Assembly: GCF_900177725.1 (NCBI RefSeq)
Contig: NZ_FXAT01000002.1
Span: 186,001 to 250,000, forward strand
Length of the DNA stretch: 64,000 bases
Direction of reading: 5' to 3'
Source: Paraburkholderia susongensis
GTDB lineage: Bacteria > Pseudomonadota > Gammaproteobacteria > Burkholderiales > Burkholderiaceae
The notes under the pieces are model-generated. The model was given only the letters and a program-made list of their open reading frames with translations. It ran no database searches and had not been told where the DNA came from. Position numbers and translations under genes: made by a program. Of this stretch, positions 37,401 to 45,535 are shown piece by piece. How positions within the stretch are numbered: position 1 is the first letter of the stretch; each line of letters begins with the position of its first letter.

Positions 37401-39335
37401 TTACTGGTCGGCCGTTTGTGCGTTGCTGTCGAGCGAGCCGTAGAACTTTACTTTCGAGCGCTCGCGCAGTGCCTTGGCGTAGGCTTCGACCTCCGACTGC
37501 GCATCGACCTGCGCGATCTGCTGCTGCGCGGCGGCCAGACGCTGCGGATCGATCGGCGCACCGGCCACCACCTGGTTCACGCGATAGATCGCGTAGCCGT
37601 CGTCACCGAGATCGACACCGACGTAAGCCGGCAATTTTTGCGCATCGACCTTGTAAATTGCGCTCAGTGCGGCAGGCGGCACGCCTTGCGAGTCGTTGCG
37701 CGACACCTTCAGCGGCGACGAGAAACCCGCCGTCGTCTTCGATTTCTCGAACTCGGCCAGCTTCGCGATGCCGTCCTTGTGCGCGGCCTCGCTCGACTGG
37801 GCGGCGATCACCTTCTGGCGCACCGCGTCCTTGACGGCATCGAATGCCGGCACTGCCGCGGGTTTGTAGTCGGTGACGCGCGCGGCGATCAGCGTGTTGT
37901 TGCCGACGTCGATGGCCTGCGTGTTGTTATGCGCGGACACCGAGTCGTTCGCGAACACCGCCGCGAGGAACTTCGCGTTGTTCAGCGGGCTGTCGGGCGG
38001 CAGCTTCGGGTCCGGCTGCGGCGTGACCGTGGCGGTCTGCACCTGCAGCTTGTACTTGTCCGCGGCCGGTTGCAGGCTCTTGGCCTTTTCATAGACGAGC
38101 GACGTGAAGCCTTCCGAGTCGTCGCTGAACGCCTTGGTGGCAAGCTGCGTCTTCAGGTCTTTCGCGATCTGGTCTTTCACTTCGTCGAACGGCCTCGTGA
38201 CCGCCGGCTTCACATCCGTGACCTTGACGATGTGAAAACCGAAATCGCTCTGCACGATGCCGCTGATTTCGTCCTTCTTCAGCGCGAACACCGCGTCGTC
38301 GAATGCCTGGCCGCCGGCGATCATGCCACGGCCGAAGTAACCGAGATCGCCGCCCTTCGACGCCGAACCCGGGTCCTGCGAGTTCTGCTGCGCGATCTGT
38401 GCGAACTGGTCCGGATGCGCCTTGACCTGCGCGAGCACCTCTTCGGCCTTCTGCTTTGCTTTGGCCTTGTCGGCCGCGCTCGCGTCTTTCGGCGCCGCGA
38501 TCAGGATGTGGCTCGCGCGCACTTCGCCTTCGGTGCGGAAATGCGCGATGTTGTCGTCGTAATACTTCTTCAGGTCAGCGTCGCTCGGCTGCAGCGACGC
38601 GCTCAGCGTGGCCGGCGACATCACGAGGTACTGGATCGTCGCGGTGGCCGGCGTTGCGAAGTCGTTGCGATGCGCGTCGTAATACGCCTGCAGTTGCGCG
38701 TCGGTCGGCTGGATCTGCGCCGCATAGTCGTGCGGATGGAACGCGATGCCCTGCACCTCGCGTTGCTGCCCGGCAAGCTCGGTCAGATGCTGCGCGAGCG
38801 TCTTCGACGTGAACGCACTCGCCTCGATGCTCGCGGGCAACTGCTGCGTGGCGAGGCTGTAGCGCACGCGCTCGTCGTACTGGTCGGGCGTCATGCCCTG
38901 CATCGCGAGCAGCTGCTTGTAACGGTCGAGGTCGATCGAGCCGTCGGGATTCTTCAGCGACGAAATCACCGGATCGGCCAGCAACGCGCGGCGCACGGCG
39001 TCATCCGATGCGGTCAGATGCAGGCGCTGCGTTTCGTCGGCGAGCACACGCTGCTCGATCATGCCGTCGAGCATGTCGCGCCGACGCTCCGGCGTGTCGA
39101 ACGCCTTCATGTCGAATTGCGCACCGAGCATCTGACGGGCACGGTCGAGCTGTTGACGCATCGCGTCGTCGTACTCCACCCGGGTGATCTTGTGACCGTT
39201 GACGCTCGCGACGTTCGCGCTTTCGTCAAAGAAGCCACGGAAGCCCTGGATACCCACAAAACCCAACCCCGGCACAATGACGAGGACGAGCATGAACATC
39301 ATCAGGCGTTTGTGATTGCGGAAGAAATCGAGCAT
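37401..39335 (-). CDS. ppiD: Membrane-anchored periplasmic foldase PpiD
   Basis: A 644-residue SurA-like chaperone. One N-terminal membrane helix (RLMMFMLVLVIVPGLGFVGI) anchors it in the inner membrane. The SurA_N chaperone domain covers roughly residues 30-200, a parvulin domain about 265-360 (VRASHILIAAPKDASA, GGDLGYFGRGMIAGGQAFDDAVF, FGFHIVKV), and a second, degenerate rotamase-like domain follows. PpiD assists proteins leaving the Sec translocon. It lies just downstream of tRNA-Asp on the same strand, separated by a terminator, an order seen in Burkholderia genomes. Confidence 0.94.
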   Translation of the reverse strand: MLDFFRNHKRLMMFMLVLVIVPGLGFVGIQGFRGFFDESANVASVNGHKITRVEYDDAMRQQLDRARQMLGAQFDMKAFDTPERRRDMLDGMIEQRVLADETQRLHLTASDDAVRRALLADPVISSLKNPDGSIDLDRYKQLLAMQGMTPDQYDERVRYSLATQQLPASIEASAFTSKTLAQHLTELAGQQREVQGIAFHPHDYAAQIQPTDAQLQAYYDAHRNDFATPATATIQYLVMSPATLSASLQPSDADLKKYYDDNIAHFRTEGEVRASHILIAAPKDASAADKAKAKQKAEEVLAQVKAHPDQFAQIAQQNSQDPGSASKGGDLGYFGRGMIAGGQAFDDAVFALKKDEISGIVQSDFGFHIVKVTDVKPAVTRPFDEVKDQIAKDLKTQLATKAFSDDSEGFTSLVYEKAKSLQPAADKYKLQVQTATVTPQPDPKLPPDSPLNNAKFLAAVFANDSVSAHNNTQAIDVGNNTLIAARVTDYKPAAVPAFDAVKDAVRQKVIAAQSSEAAHKDGIAKLAEFEKSKTTAGFSSPLKVSRNDSQGVPPAALSAIYKVDAQKLPAYVGVDLGDDGYAIYRVNQVVAGAPIDPQRLAAAQQQIAQVDAQSEVEAYAKALRERSKVKFYGSLDSNAQTADQ

Positions 39336-39383
39336 GCGTGAGGGGTGCCAAAAACAGAACGCCCGATCTTACAACAGCGGGCA

Positions 39384-39412
39384 ATAAAAAAGGCGAACCG
39401 GAGTTCGCCTTT
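39384..39412 (-). terminator. Terminator of the tRNA-Asp transcript
   Basis: Ten-base perfect stem (AAAGGCGAAC / GTTCGCCTTT, loop CGGA) with a run of T on the minus strand, 10 bp downstream of the tRNA 3' end. Confidence 0.85.
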
Positions 39413-39421
39413 CGTGGATAC

Positions 39422-39498
39422 TGGCGGAGTGGACGGGACTCGAACCCGCGACCCCCGGCGTGACAGGCCGGTATTCTAACCGACTGAACTACCACTCC
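39422..39498 (-). tRNA. tRNA-Asp (anticodon GTC)
   Basis: A 77-base tRNA with the CCA end encoded. Acceptor stem GGAGTGG / CCACTCC, D arm GTTCAGTCGGTTAGAAT, anticodon stem-loop CCGGCCTGTCACGCCGG with GTC (complement of 39462-39464), T arm TCGCGGGTTCGAGTCCCGT. It lies upstream of ppiD; the 3' side shows no integrated element. Confidence 0.98.
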
Positions 39499-39641
39499 TT
39501 ATACTGCGCGTACTGCTGAGACACTGCTGCCGAATCTGAAACCGATGGTGCCGAGGAGTTCGAAAACGCCCCGCCAAACCTTACAGAAAAAGACCCGTAC
39601 GCAATTCGATCCAGCAGATACAAAAAATACAACGGCCCGCT

Positions 39642-39671
39642 ATTGTAGACGAAACGGTGACAGAAAAGCAA
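39642..39671 (-). promoter_or_regulatory. Candidate sigma70 promoter of tRNA-Asp
   Basis: On the minus strand TTGCTT (39666-39671) and TACAAT (39642-39647) are spaced by 18 bases. This would give a leader of about 135 bases before the tRNA, which is long, so a second or different start is possible. Confidence 0.35.
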
Positions 39672-39820
39672 TGTCGGCGCGGGACCGGGCGCTCGCGTTA
39701 TGCGGCAACTCTGTCGTGCGTCTGGTTGCCTCGGCTCAATCATGACCGCAACGGGCCCGCGCCCTGGGGGACGCCGACGATCAAACCGACGGGACGATTA
39801 CGGTAACGCCCGCGCGTCAG

Positions 39821-41221
39821 TCAATGCTCGGACACCGACTGCTCCGGCGCCAGGTTTCGCTCCCGCGGCCCATCGCCGTGATCCGCCATCCGCCGCACCG
39901 AGCTTGCGCAGGCAGCAACCCAGGCCAGCCCGGCGGCAATGCCGGCAATCATCGTCATATGCTGGCCATTCACGAGTCCGAACACCACGGAGACCACCAC
40001 GGCGCCGCCCGACTGGCCGAGCAGGCGTCCCATCGATTGCAGGCCGGACGCGCCACCGCTGCGATTCCTCGGCGCACTGCCGATGATCACGCGATTATTC
40101 GGCGACTGGAACACGCCAAAGCCCAGACCGCAAATCGCAAGGCGCCAGGTGATGTCGAAAGGCGTCGCCGCTTCGCCGAGCGTACACAGCGCGGCGAGGC
40201 CGAACCCCAGCACGACGAGGCCAATGCTGCTGATGCGCCCCGGCGGCATCCGGTCGGAAAGACGGCCGGCCACCGGCGCGATCAACGCAGTCACGAGCGG
40301 CCACGGCGTCATCAGAAAGCCCGTTCGCGTTTCCGAAAGCTTCAGCGTCTGCTCGAAATAGAAAGGCAGCACGATGAACGCCATCGTCTGCGCGGCGAAC
40401 GAGCAGATCGAGGTCGCCATCGACAGTGAAAACACCGGCATGCGCAACAGGTCGATGGGCAGTATCGGCGTCGCGAGCCGGCTTTCGCGCCGCACGAAGA
40501 GAACGCCGACAATCAGCGCGATCGCAACCATGACGATGCCGCGCCACATCGCGCCGGCTTCACTGAATGCGGCGAGACCGGAGATCAGCAGACCGAAGGT
40601 GATCGCATTGAGCAGCACGCTCAAGCCGTTCAGGCGGGCACCGGATCTCGGCGTCGCGGGCAACGTGCGCGTGCCGATCAACAGCGCCAGCACGCCGAGC
40701 GGCACGTTGACCAGAAACAGCCACTGCCAGTGCGCGACCGACAGAATCGCCGATGCGATGCTCGGCCCCGCCGCCGACGAGACGGCCACGACCAGCGACG
40801 TATAACCGACGCCGACGCCGAGCCGCGCCTTCGGATAGATGAAGCGCACCAGCGCGATATTGACGCTCATGACACCGGCCGCACCAAAGCCCTGGAACAC
40901 GCGGGCGACGGCAAGAAGCGAGAGCGTGTGCGCATTCGCGCAGGCGAACGATGCCAGCGTAAAGAGCGCGAGCCCAAAGCAGTAGACCCGCTTGTAGCCG
41001 AGGCTGTCGCCGAGCACGGCAAGCGGCAGCAACGACACCGTGATAGCCAGCTGATACGCATTGACGACCCAGATCGCGTCCGCGGGCGACACCTTGAGAT
41101 CGCTGCAAATAGTGGGCAGCGCGACGTTCACGATCGAGGTGTCGAGAACCGACATCGTCATCGCAATGGCAATCGCAATGAAAGCAAACGCGCGTTGGGG
41201 ATTGGGCAGGCCGTCGGTCAT
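39821..41221 (-). CDS. DHA2-family MFS drug exporter (EmrB/QacA type)
   Basis: A 466-residue proton-driven efflux pump with about 14 hydrophobic helices. Motif C of the drug/H+ antiporters is clear (SVLDTSIVNVALPTI in helix 1 and the Gly-rich GVGYTSLVVAVSSAAGPSIA), and motif A follows helix 2 (LAVLGDSLGYKRVY). The open frame runs upstream to 41464, but ATG 41221 (MTDGLPNPQ) begins the normal N terminus. No HlyD/EmrA-type adaptor or MarR/TetR regulator is adjacent, so it is probably a stand-alone inner-membrane pump of unknown substrate. Confidence 0.9.
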   Translation of the reverse strand: MTDGLPNPQRAFAFIAIAIAMTMSVLDTSIVNVALPTICSDLKVSPADAIWVVNAYQLAITVSLLPLAVLGDSLGYKRVYCFGLALFTLASFACANAHTLSLLAVARVFQGFGAAGVMSVNIALVRFIYPKARLGVGVGYTSLVVAVSSAAGPSIASAILSVAHWQWLFLVNVPLGVLALLIGTRTLPATPRSGARLNGLSVLLNAITFGLLISGLAAFSEAGAMWRGIVMVAIALIVGVLFVRRESRLATPILPIDLLRMPVFSLSMATSICSFAAQTMAFIVLPFYFEQTLKLSETRTGFLMTPWPLVTALIAPVAGRLSDRMPPGRISSIGLVVLGFGLAALCTLGEAATPFDITWRLAICGLGFGVFQSPNNRVIIGSAPRNRSGGASGLQSMGRLLGQSGGAVVVSVVFGLVNGQHMTMIAGIAAGLAWVAACASSVRRMADHGDGPRERNLAPEQSVSEH

Positions 41222-41856
41222 TGTGCAAGTGAGTCGAATGAGAATGCTCGCGCGACAGCGCGCGCAGGTGCGCACGTGTCGTCGCGGATGCATTGTTGCA
41301 ACTCTGACTCGCGGGATCAAGGCAAAGCCAGATACCGGAATGATGGCTACCTGCTTCGCAGCGCCTTCAACGTGGCCTTTTACAGGGAGCGAAGCGCGAA
41401 ACCGCATGATGATCTGTGCTTCGCGCTCCCGCTCGATGCCCTGCTTCAGGCCATCACGGCGCATCGAATAACATGCATATGCACATTCGCCCTCAGGCCG
41501 CCATGCTGGTCACCACGCCGATCACCGCGCGGAGCTCGCCGCCCTGCTCCCGCGCGAGGCATAAACCCTGCATATTCGCTTTGTCGATGCCCTGGCTTGG
41601 CGGCTCCTGACCGCGCATCCCAATAGTCGGAATAGTCGGACTAGTTAGGGGTATACATGGATTAGGAGGTGCAACCGCGTTGCACTAACATTTTTGGTGC
41701 CGCACGGCGCATATCGAGCGCTTTCAGATCGGGGTTGCACGTCTCCACGCCCAAGTCCCGCGCTGCCCAGCGCATTCCCGGTACCGTTCAGCATCTGCAT
41801 GCGATCGACCCGACGTCGAGCGCATCGACCAACGAAGAAAAGAACCGGAGGAAGAC
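41222..41856. other. 635-bp divergent region upstream of the DHA2 exporter and the sugar ABC operon
   Basis: No gene is supported. Short frames here look like upstream extensions of the exporter frame or shadows. Seen: a perfect 9-bp direct repeat AATAGTCGG twice (41622-41639), a TATACA at 41652-41657, and a palindrome at 41669-41685 ahead of the ABC genes. Confidence 0.5.
41669..41685. promoter_or_regulatory. Palindromic operator candidate upstream of the sugar ABC operon
   Basis: Perfect 7-base inverted repeat GTGCAAC-CGC-GTTGCAC, 12 bases after a TATACA -10-like hexamer and 170 bp before the binding-protein ATG. TGCAA/TTGCA half-sites are common for LacI-type sugar repressors. No LacI gene is adjacent in the window, so the regulator is unknown. 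Confidence 0.5.
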
Positions 41857-42966
41857 ATGGCACAGCAACGTGATGACGAGCAGAAACACAGCCTTAATGG
41901 TTTCAGCGCAGCGCGGCGGGGGCTGATGCAGGGCACGGGATTAGGCGCGGCGCTTTCGCTGATGGGGGCGCTCGGCGGCGCGGGCGGACTGATCGGCACC
42001 GCGCAGGCGGCGGAGGCGGCTTTCCCCGCGCACAAGAAGTGGAAGATCGTGTTCGTCAATCACGTCACCACCAACCCGTTCTTCGTGCCCACGCAGTACG
42101 GCATCCAGGATGCCTGCTCGCTGCTCAGCATGGATTACCAGTGGACCGGCTCGGCCACTTCGGACGCGGGTGAAATGGTCCGCGCCGTGAACTCGGCGAT
42201 TGCCGCCAAGGCCGACGCCATCGCGGTGCCGATCGTCGATCCGAGCGCCTTCGACAAGCCAATTCAGGCCGCGCTCGATGCCGGCATTCCGGTGTTCGCC
42301 TATAACGCCGACGCGCCGCGCGGCAAGAAGAATCCACGCCTCGCCTATATCGGCCAGGACCTGTATCTCTCCGGCTACCAGATGGGCGAGCGCATCGTGA
42401 GCCTCATCGACAGCGGCATGGTCGCGCTGTTCATCGCGACGCCGGGGCAGCTCAACATCCAGCCGCGACTGGACGGTGCGAGCGACGCCATCAAGAAGTC
42501 CGGCAAGAAGATCGACATCCAGACCGTGGCCACGGGCGCGACCGTCAACGAGGAGCTGTCGAAAATCAAGTCGTTCTATCTGGGCCACCAGGACCTGAAG
42601 GGCATGTTCGCCGTCGATGCGGGCAGCACGCAGGGCGTCGCGCAGGTGATGAAGGAATCGAACCTTCGCGCGAAGGGCGTGCACGGTGGCGGCTTCGACC
42701 TGCTGCCCACCACGGTGCAGCTCATTCACGAAGGCCACCTCGACTTCACGATCGACCAGCAGCCCTACGTGCAGGGCTTCTATACGGTGATGCAGGCGTT
42801 CGTGTTCCTCTCCTCGGGCGGCCTGGTCGGCCCGGCTGACACCAACACCGGCCTGAAATTCGTCACGAAGGAAACCGTCGAACCGTACCTCAATACCTCG
42901 ACGCGTTATGAAGGCAAGACCACCAAGCCGCAAATCGTTCCGATGAGCGGCGCAATCAGGTCGTGA
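41857..42966 (+). CDS. Sugar ABC transporter substrate-binding protein (ribose/fructose class), Tat-exported
   Basis: A 369-residue periplasmic-binding protein of the Peripla_BP_4/RbsB class. The signal contains twin arginines (RRGLMQGTGLGAALSLMG) ending near AQAAEA, indicating Tat export. The mature part has KIVFVNHVTTNPFFVPTQYG, the hinge-ligand loops AIAVPIVDPSAF and VFAYNADAPR, and GMFAVDAGSTQGVAQVM. A GGAGGAAG ribosome site supports ATG 41857. It leads a three-gene importer operon with permease and ATPase. The sugar is not identifiable from sequence. Confidence 0.92.
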   Translation: MAQQRDDEQKHSLNGFSAARRGLMQGTGLGAALSLMGALGGAGGLIGTAQAAEAAFPAHKKWKIVFVNHVTTNPFFVPTQYGIQDACSLLSMDYQWTGSATSDAGEMVRAVNSAIAAKADAIAVPIVDPSAFDKPIQAALDAGIPVFAYNADAPRGKKNPRLAYIGQDLYLSGYQMGERIVSLIDSGMVALFIATPGQLNIQPRLDGASDAIKKSGKKIDIQTVATGATVNEELSKIKSFYLGHQDLKGMFAVDAGSTQGVAQVMKESNLRAKGVHGGGFDLLPTTVQLIHEGHLDFTIDQQPYVQGFYTVMQAFVFLSSGGLVGPADTNTGLKFVTKETVEPYLNTSTRYEGKTTKPQIVPMSGAIRS

Positions 42967-43976
42967 TGAATACAGTGAACGAAACCAGCAAGATCGAAGC
43001 GACCCGCGCGCCCCCGCGCGCGGGGGTTTCATTCGCGTCACACTGGGCGGCCGAGTTGCGTATCCTGCTCGTGGCCGTGCTGCTGGCCGCCTACTTTGAA
43101 TTCGCGAACCACGATTTCCTGCTCACCAACGCGAGCCTCGTCAACCTTTCGCAGTTCATCGCGCCGGTGGCGATCATCGCGTTCGGTGAAATCATGTTGA
43201 TGATTGGCGGCGACATCGATCTGTCGGCGGGCATGGTGTTCGCATTCGCGCCGTTCATGATGGTGTTTGCGAACGACGCAGGCGCGCCCATGTGGCTCGC
43301 CGTGATCGCGGGGCTCGTGGCCGCGGCGATCGTCGGCTTCGTGAACGGCGCCGTGACGGTGTGGCTGCGGCTGCCCTCGTTCGTCACCACGCTCGGCACG
43401 CTCTTTCTCATCAACGGCATCACGCTCACCGTATCGCGCGGTACGCCCGCGCCCACGCCGGGGTCGCCCACGTTCTCGGCGTTCATGGGTGCGTGGGGCT
43501 ACAGCGAGATCATCTGGACCGTGGCGATCGCCTTCGCGATGCATGTGCTTTTGCGGCATACCCGCTGGGGCCTGCATACGCAGGCCGCGGGCGCGAATCC
43601 ACTCGGCGCGAGCGAGGCCGGTATTCATGTGAACCGGCTGCGCCTCGGGAATTTCATCATCGCGGCGGTGCTCGCGGGTTTCACCGGCATCCTCGAAGCC
43701 TTTCGCATTACCTCGATCGACCCGCAAGCGGGCGGCAATCAGATCATGTTCCTTGCCGTGGCCGCCGCCGTGATCGGCGGCACGCCGCTCACCGGCGGCT
43801 CGGGCACCATCGTGGGCGGGCTCATCGGCGCGGCGGTGCTCGGCATTCTCAACGACGGCTTCACGCTCATCGGCATCAACGCGTTCACGTTCAACATTAT
43901 TCTTGGCGCCGCGATTCTGGCGGCGATGATCTTCAACATCCACATCGGGCGCATTCGCCGCAAGGCAGGGCGCTGA
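42966..43976 (+). CDS. Sugar ABC transporter permease (RbsC/FrcC class)
   Basis: A 336-residue inner-membrane permease of the BPD_transp_2 family with about 8-10 hydrophobic helices; typical segments are GDIDLSAGMVFAF, LPSFVTTLGTLFLINGI and GGTPLTGGSGTIVGGLIGAAVLGILNDGFTLIG. The ATG overlaps the binding-protein stop (TGATG); a GTG one codon upstream (42963) is an alternative. Translational coupling with both neighbours shows it belongs to the same operon. Confidence 0.93.
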   Translation: MNTVNETSKIEATRAPPRAGVSFASHWAAELRILLVAVLLAAYFEFANHDFLLTNASLVNLSQFIAPVAIIAFGEIMLMIGGDIDLSAGMVFAFAPFMMVFANDAGAPMWLAVIAGLVAAAIVGFVNGAVTVWLRLPSFVTTLGTLFLINGITLTVSRGTPAPTPGSPTFSAFMGAWGYSEIIWTVAIAFAMHVLLRHTRWGLHTQAAGANPLGASEAGIHVNRLRLGNFIIAAVLAGFTGILEAFRITSIDPQAGGNQIMFLAVAAAVIGGTPLTGGSGTIVGGLIGAAVLGILNDGFTLIGINAFTFNIILGAAILAAMIFNIHIGRIRRKAGR

Positions 43977-44788
43977 TGGACGAATTGCAAACCTCCTCCC
44001 CAGGCGCGAATGCCGCGCCCGATGCGCCGCTCGCGCTGCGCGGCGAGAGCCTCGTCAAACGTTTCGGTGCGGTGACCGCGCTCGACGGTGTCTCGCTCAC
44101 GCTCGGCAATGGCGAAATTCTGGGCGTACTCGGCGACAACGGTGCGGGCAAGTCCACGCTCGTCAAGATCCTCACGGGCTTTCATCAGCAAACGGCTGGC
44201 ACGCTCTACATCGACGGCCAGGAAACGCTGCTGCGCTCGGTCGATCATGCGCGTTCGCTCGGCATCGAATGCGTGTATCAGGATCTCGCGCTCGCGAATT
44301 CGCTGAGCATTTACCACAACATGTTTTTGAACCGCGAGCTCGTGCGGCGCGGGCCGTTCAGGCTGCTCGACCACAAGCAGATGCGCGAGCGAGCGGCGCA
44401 ATGTCTCGACGATATCGGCGTGCACGTGCCTTCGGTGGATTTGCCCGTGGAGCGCCTTTCGGGGGGGCAGCGCCAGGCCATCGCCGTGGCGCGCGCCGTG
44501 CATTCCAATGCGAAGATTCTATTGCTCGACGAGCCGCTCGCCGCGATGGGCGCACGCGAGGCGGGGCTCATCATCGACCTCTTGATGCGCCTGAAGGAAA
44601 AGGGCGGCCTATCCATCATCATGATCATGCACAACTATGCGCAGACACTCGATATTGCTGATCGCATCATGTTGATGCAGCGAGGCCGCGTGACGTACGA
44701 GCAAAAGAGCGCGCTTACTTCCGTGTCGGAACTCATGGACATCGTGCGACGGGAATACCGGGCAATGCGCTCTACCGGCGCGCATTGA
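43976..44788 (+). CDS. Sugar ABC transporter ATPase, single-domain (FrcA class)
   Basis: A 270-residue ATPase. Walker A GDNGAGKSTLV, signature RLSGGQRQAIAVARA, Walker B KILLLDEPLAAMG and H-loop MIMHN are intact. It has one nucleotide-binding domain rather than the fused pair of RbsA, like the FrcA/FrcBCA fructose systems of rhizobia. The ATG overlaps the permease stop (TGATG). No sugar kinase or dehydrogenase follows; about 750 bp of gene-poor DNA does. Confidence 0.93.
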   Translation: MDELQTSSPGANAAPDAPLALRGESLVKRFGAVTALDGVSLTLGNGEILGVLGDNGAGKSTLVKILTGFHQQTAGTLYIDGQETLLRSVDHARSLGIECVYQDLALANSLSIYHNMFLNRELVRRGPFRLLDHKQMRERAAQCLDDIGVHVPSVDLPVERLSGGQRQAIAVARAVHSNAKILLLDEPLAAMGAREAGLIIDLLMRLKEKGGLSIIMIMHNYAQTLDIADRIMLMQRGRVTYEQKSALTSVSELMDIVRREYRAMRSTGAH

Positions 44789-45535
44789 GCCCGTTCCGTT
44801 AATCAAGAGGAATGCCCGAACGCGCGGCGCTGGCCGGTTTCAATCTTTGACGCTTTCGAGCCGTGTGAGTTGGTGGAGTTGAGAGCGAGCCCTCGTTGCA
44901 TACCTGACCGGCGGGTGACACAGGAGTCGAAATACAACGATAAAAGGCCAGCTTTCATCAAACGCAATTGACATGGCTGTCGCCATCTACTGCATATATG
45001 AGTCGTCCACCATCGCTTTCTGGCGCTGTCCGATATTGAAAATACTCCGGCAGGCGCTGCATGGGGTAGTGCCATATTGCATGGACGGAGCCTTGGATGG
45101 ATTACCGAGTCAGCTACGAACACAGCCTCAAAAGCGATCCAGACGCGTTCATCGTTCAGGTCCCATCGCAACTCGTGGAAGGAGTCCCTCCCAACGTTCC
45201 TCGAGCACCGCTGCCCGAGTACATAACCTAGCTCATTAGCAATCGCTCGCCGATGATCGGCCGGATTCGGAATCTTCGAGTACTTTGACACTGATCGATC
45301 TGCGGACTAGCTTGATACCGGCAAAGGTGCAGACGAAGACTTCTGGCTACGAGAGCGCGTTCGAGCCATGGCCGAAGATCGCGTCTGCACCTGGTGGCAC
45401 TGCGAAGTGAGCTTGGCGCGCGGGGCGAGTAGATCTTCGATGGCATTCCGTGCAACACAGACCGGCCCACGTGCCCGTGGGAACCCTGGTGTCGGCTCAT
45501 CATCAGGCAGCCGAAAGAACACCACCGGTTTTGCT
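44789..45535. other. 747-bp gene-poor region after the sugar ABC operon
   Basis: No convincing gene. Both strands carry short frames without recognisable domains. A TTGACA at 44969-44974 and a 44-codon frame at 45097-45231 are the only suggestive elements. Base composition is lower in GC than the flanking operons, consistent with degraded mobile DNA. Confidence 0.5.
45097..45231 (+). CDS. Possible small ORF of unknown function (44 codons)
   Basis: An ATG-initiated frame starting MDYRVSYEHSLKSDPDAFIV and ending in PEYIT. The first 25 residues have the look of the N-terminal strand of a small HicB-like or similar domain (polar, alternating, then FIVQVPS), but the sequence stops before any diagnostic motif. 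It may be a decayed gene start. No ribosome site is obvious. Treat as hypothetical. Confidence 0.2.
   Translation: MDYRVSYEHSLKSDPDAFIVQVPSQLVEGVPPNVPRAPLPEYIT

Noticed and set aside
39422..39498. tRNA-Asp as an integration site for the accessory region to its right
   Set aside because: The 3' end of the tRNA points to ppiD, not to the accessory genes, and no direct repeat of the tRNA end was found nearby.
41416..41610. Short plus-strand frame between the DHA2 exporter and the ABC operon
   Set aside because: Cys/Pro/Ser-rich translation with no homology pattern; likely non-coding.
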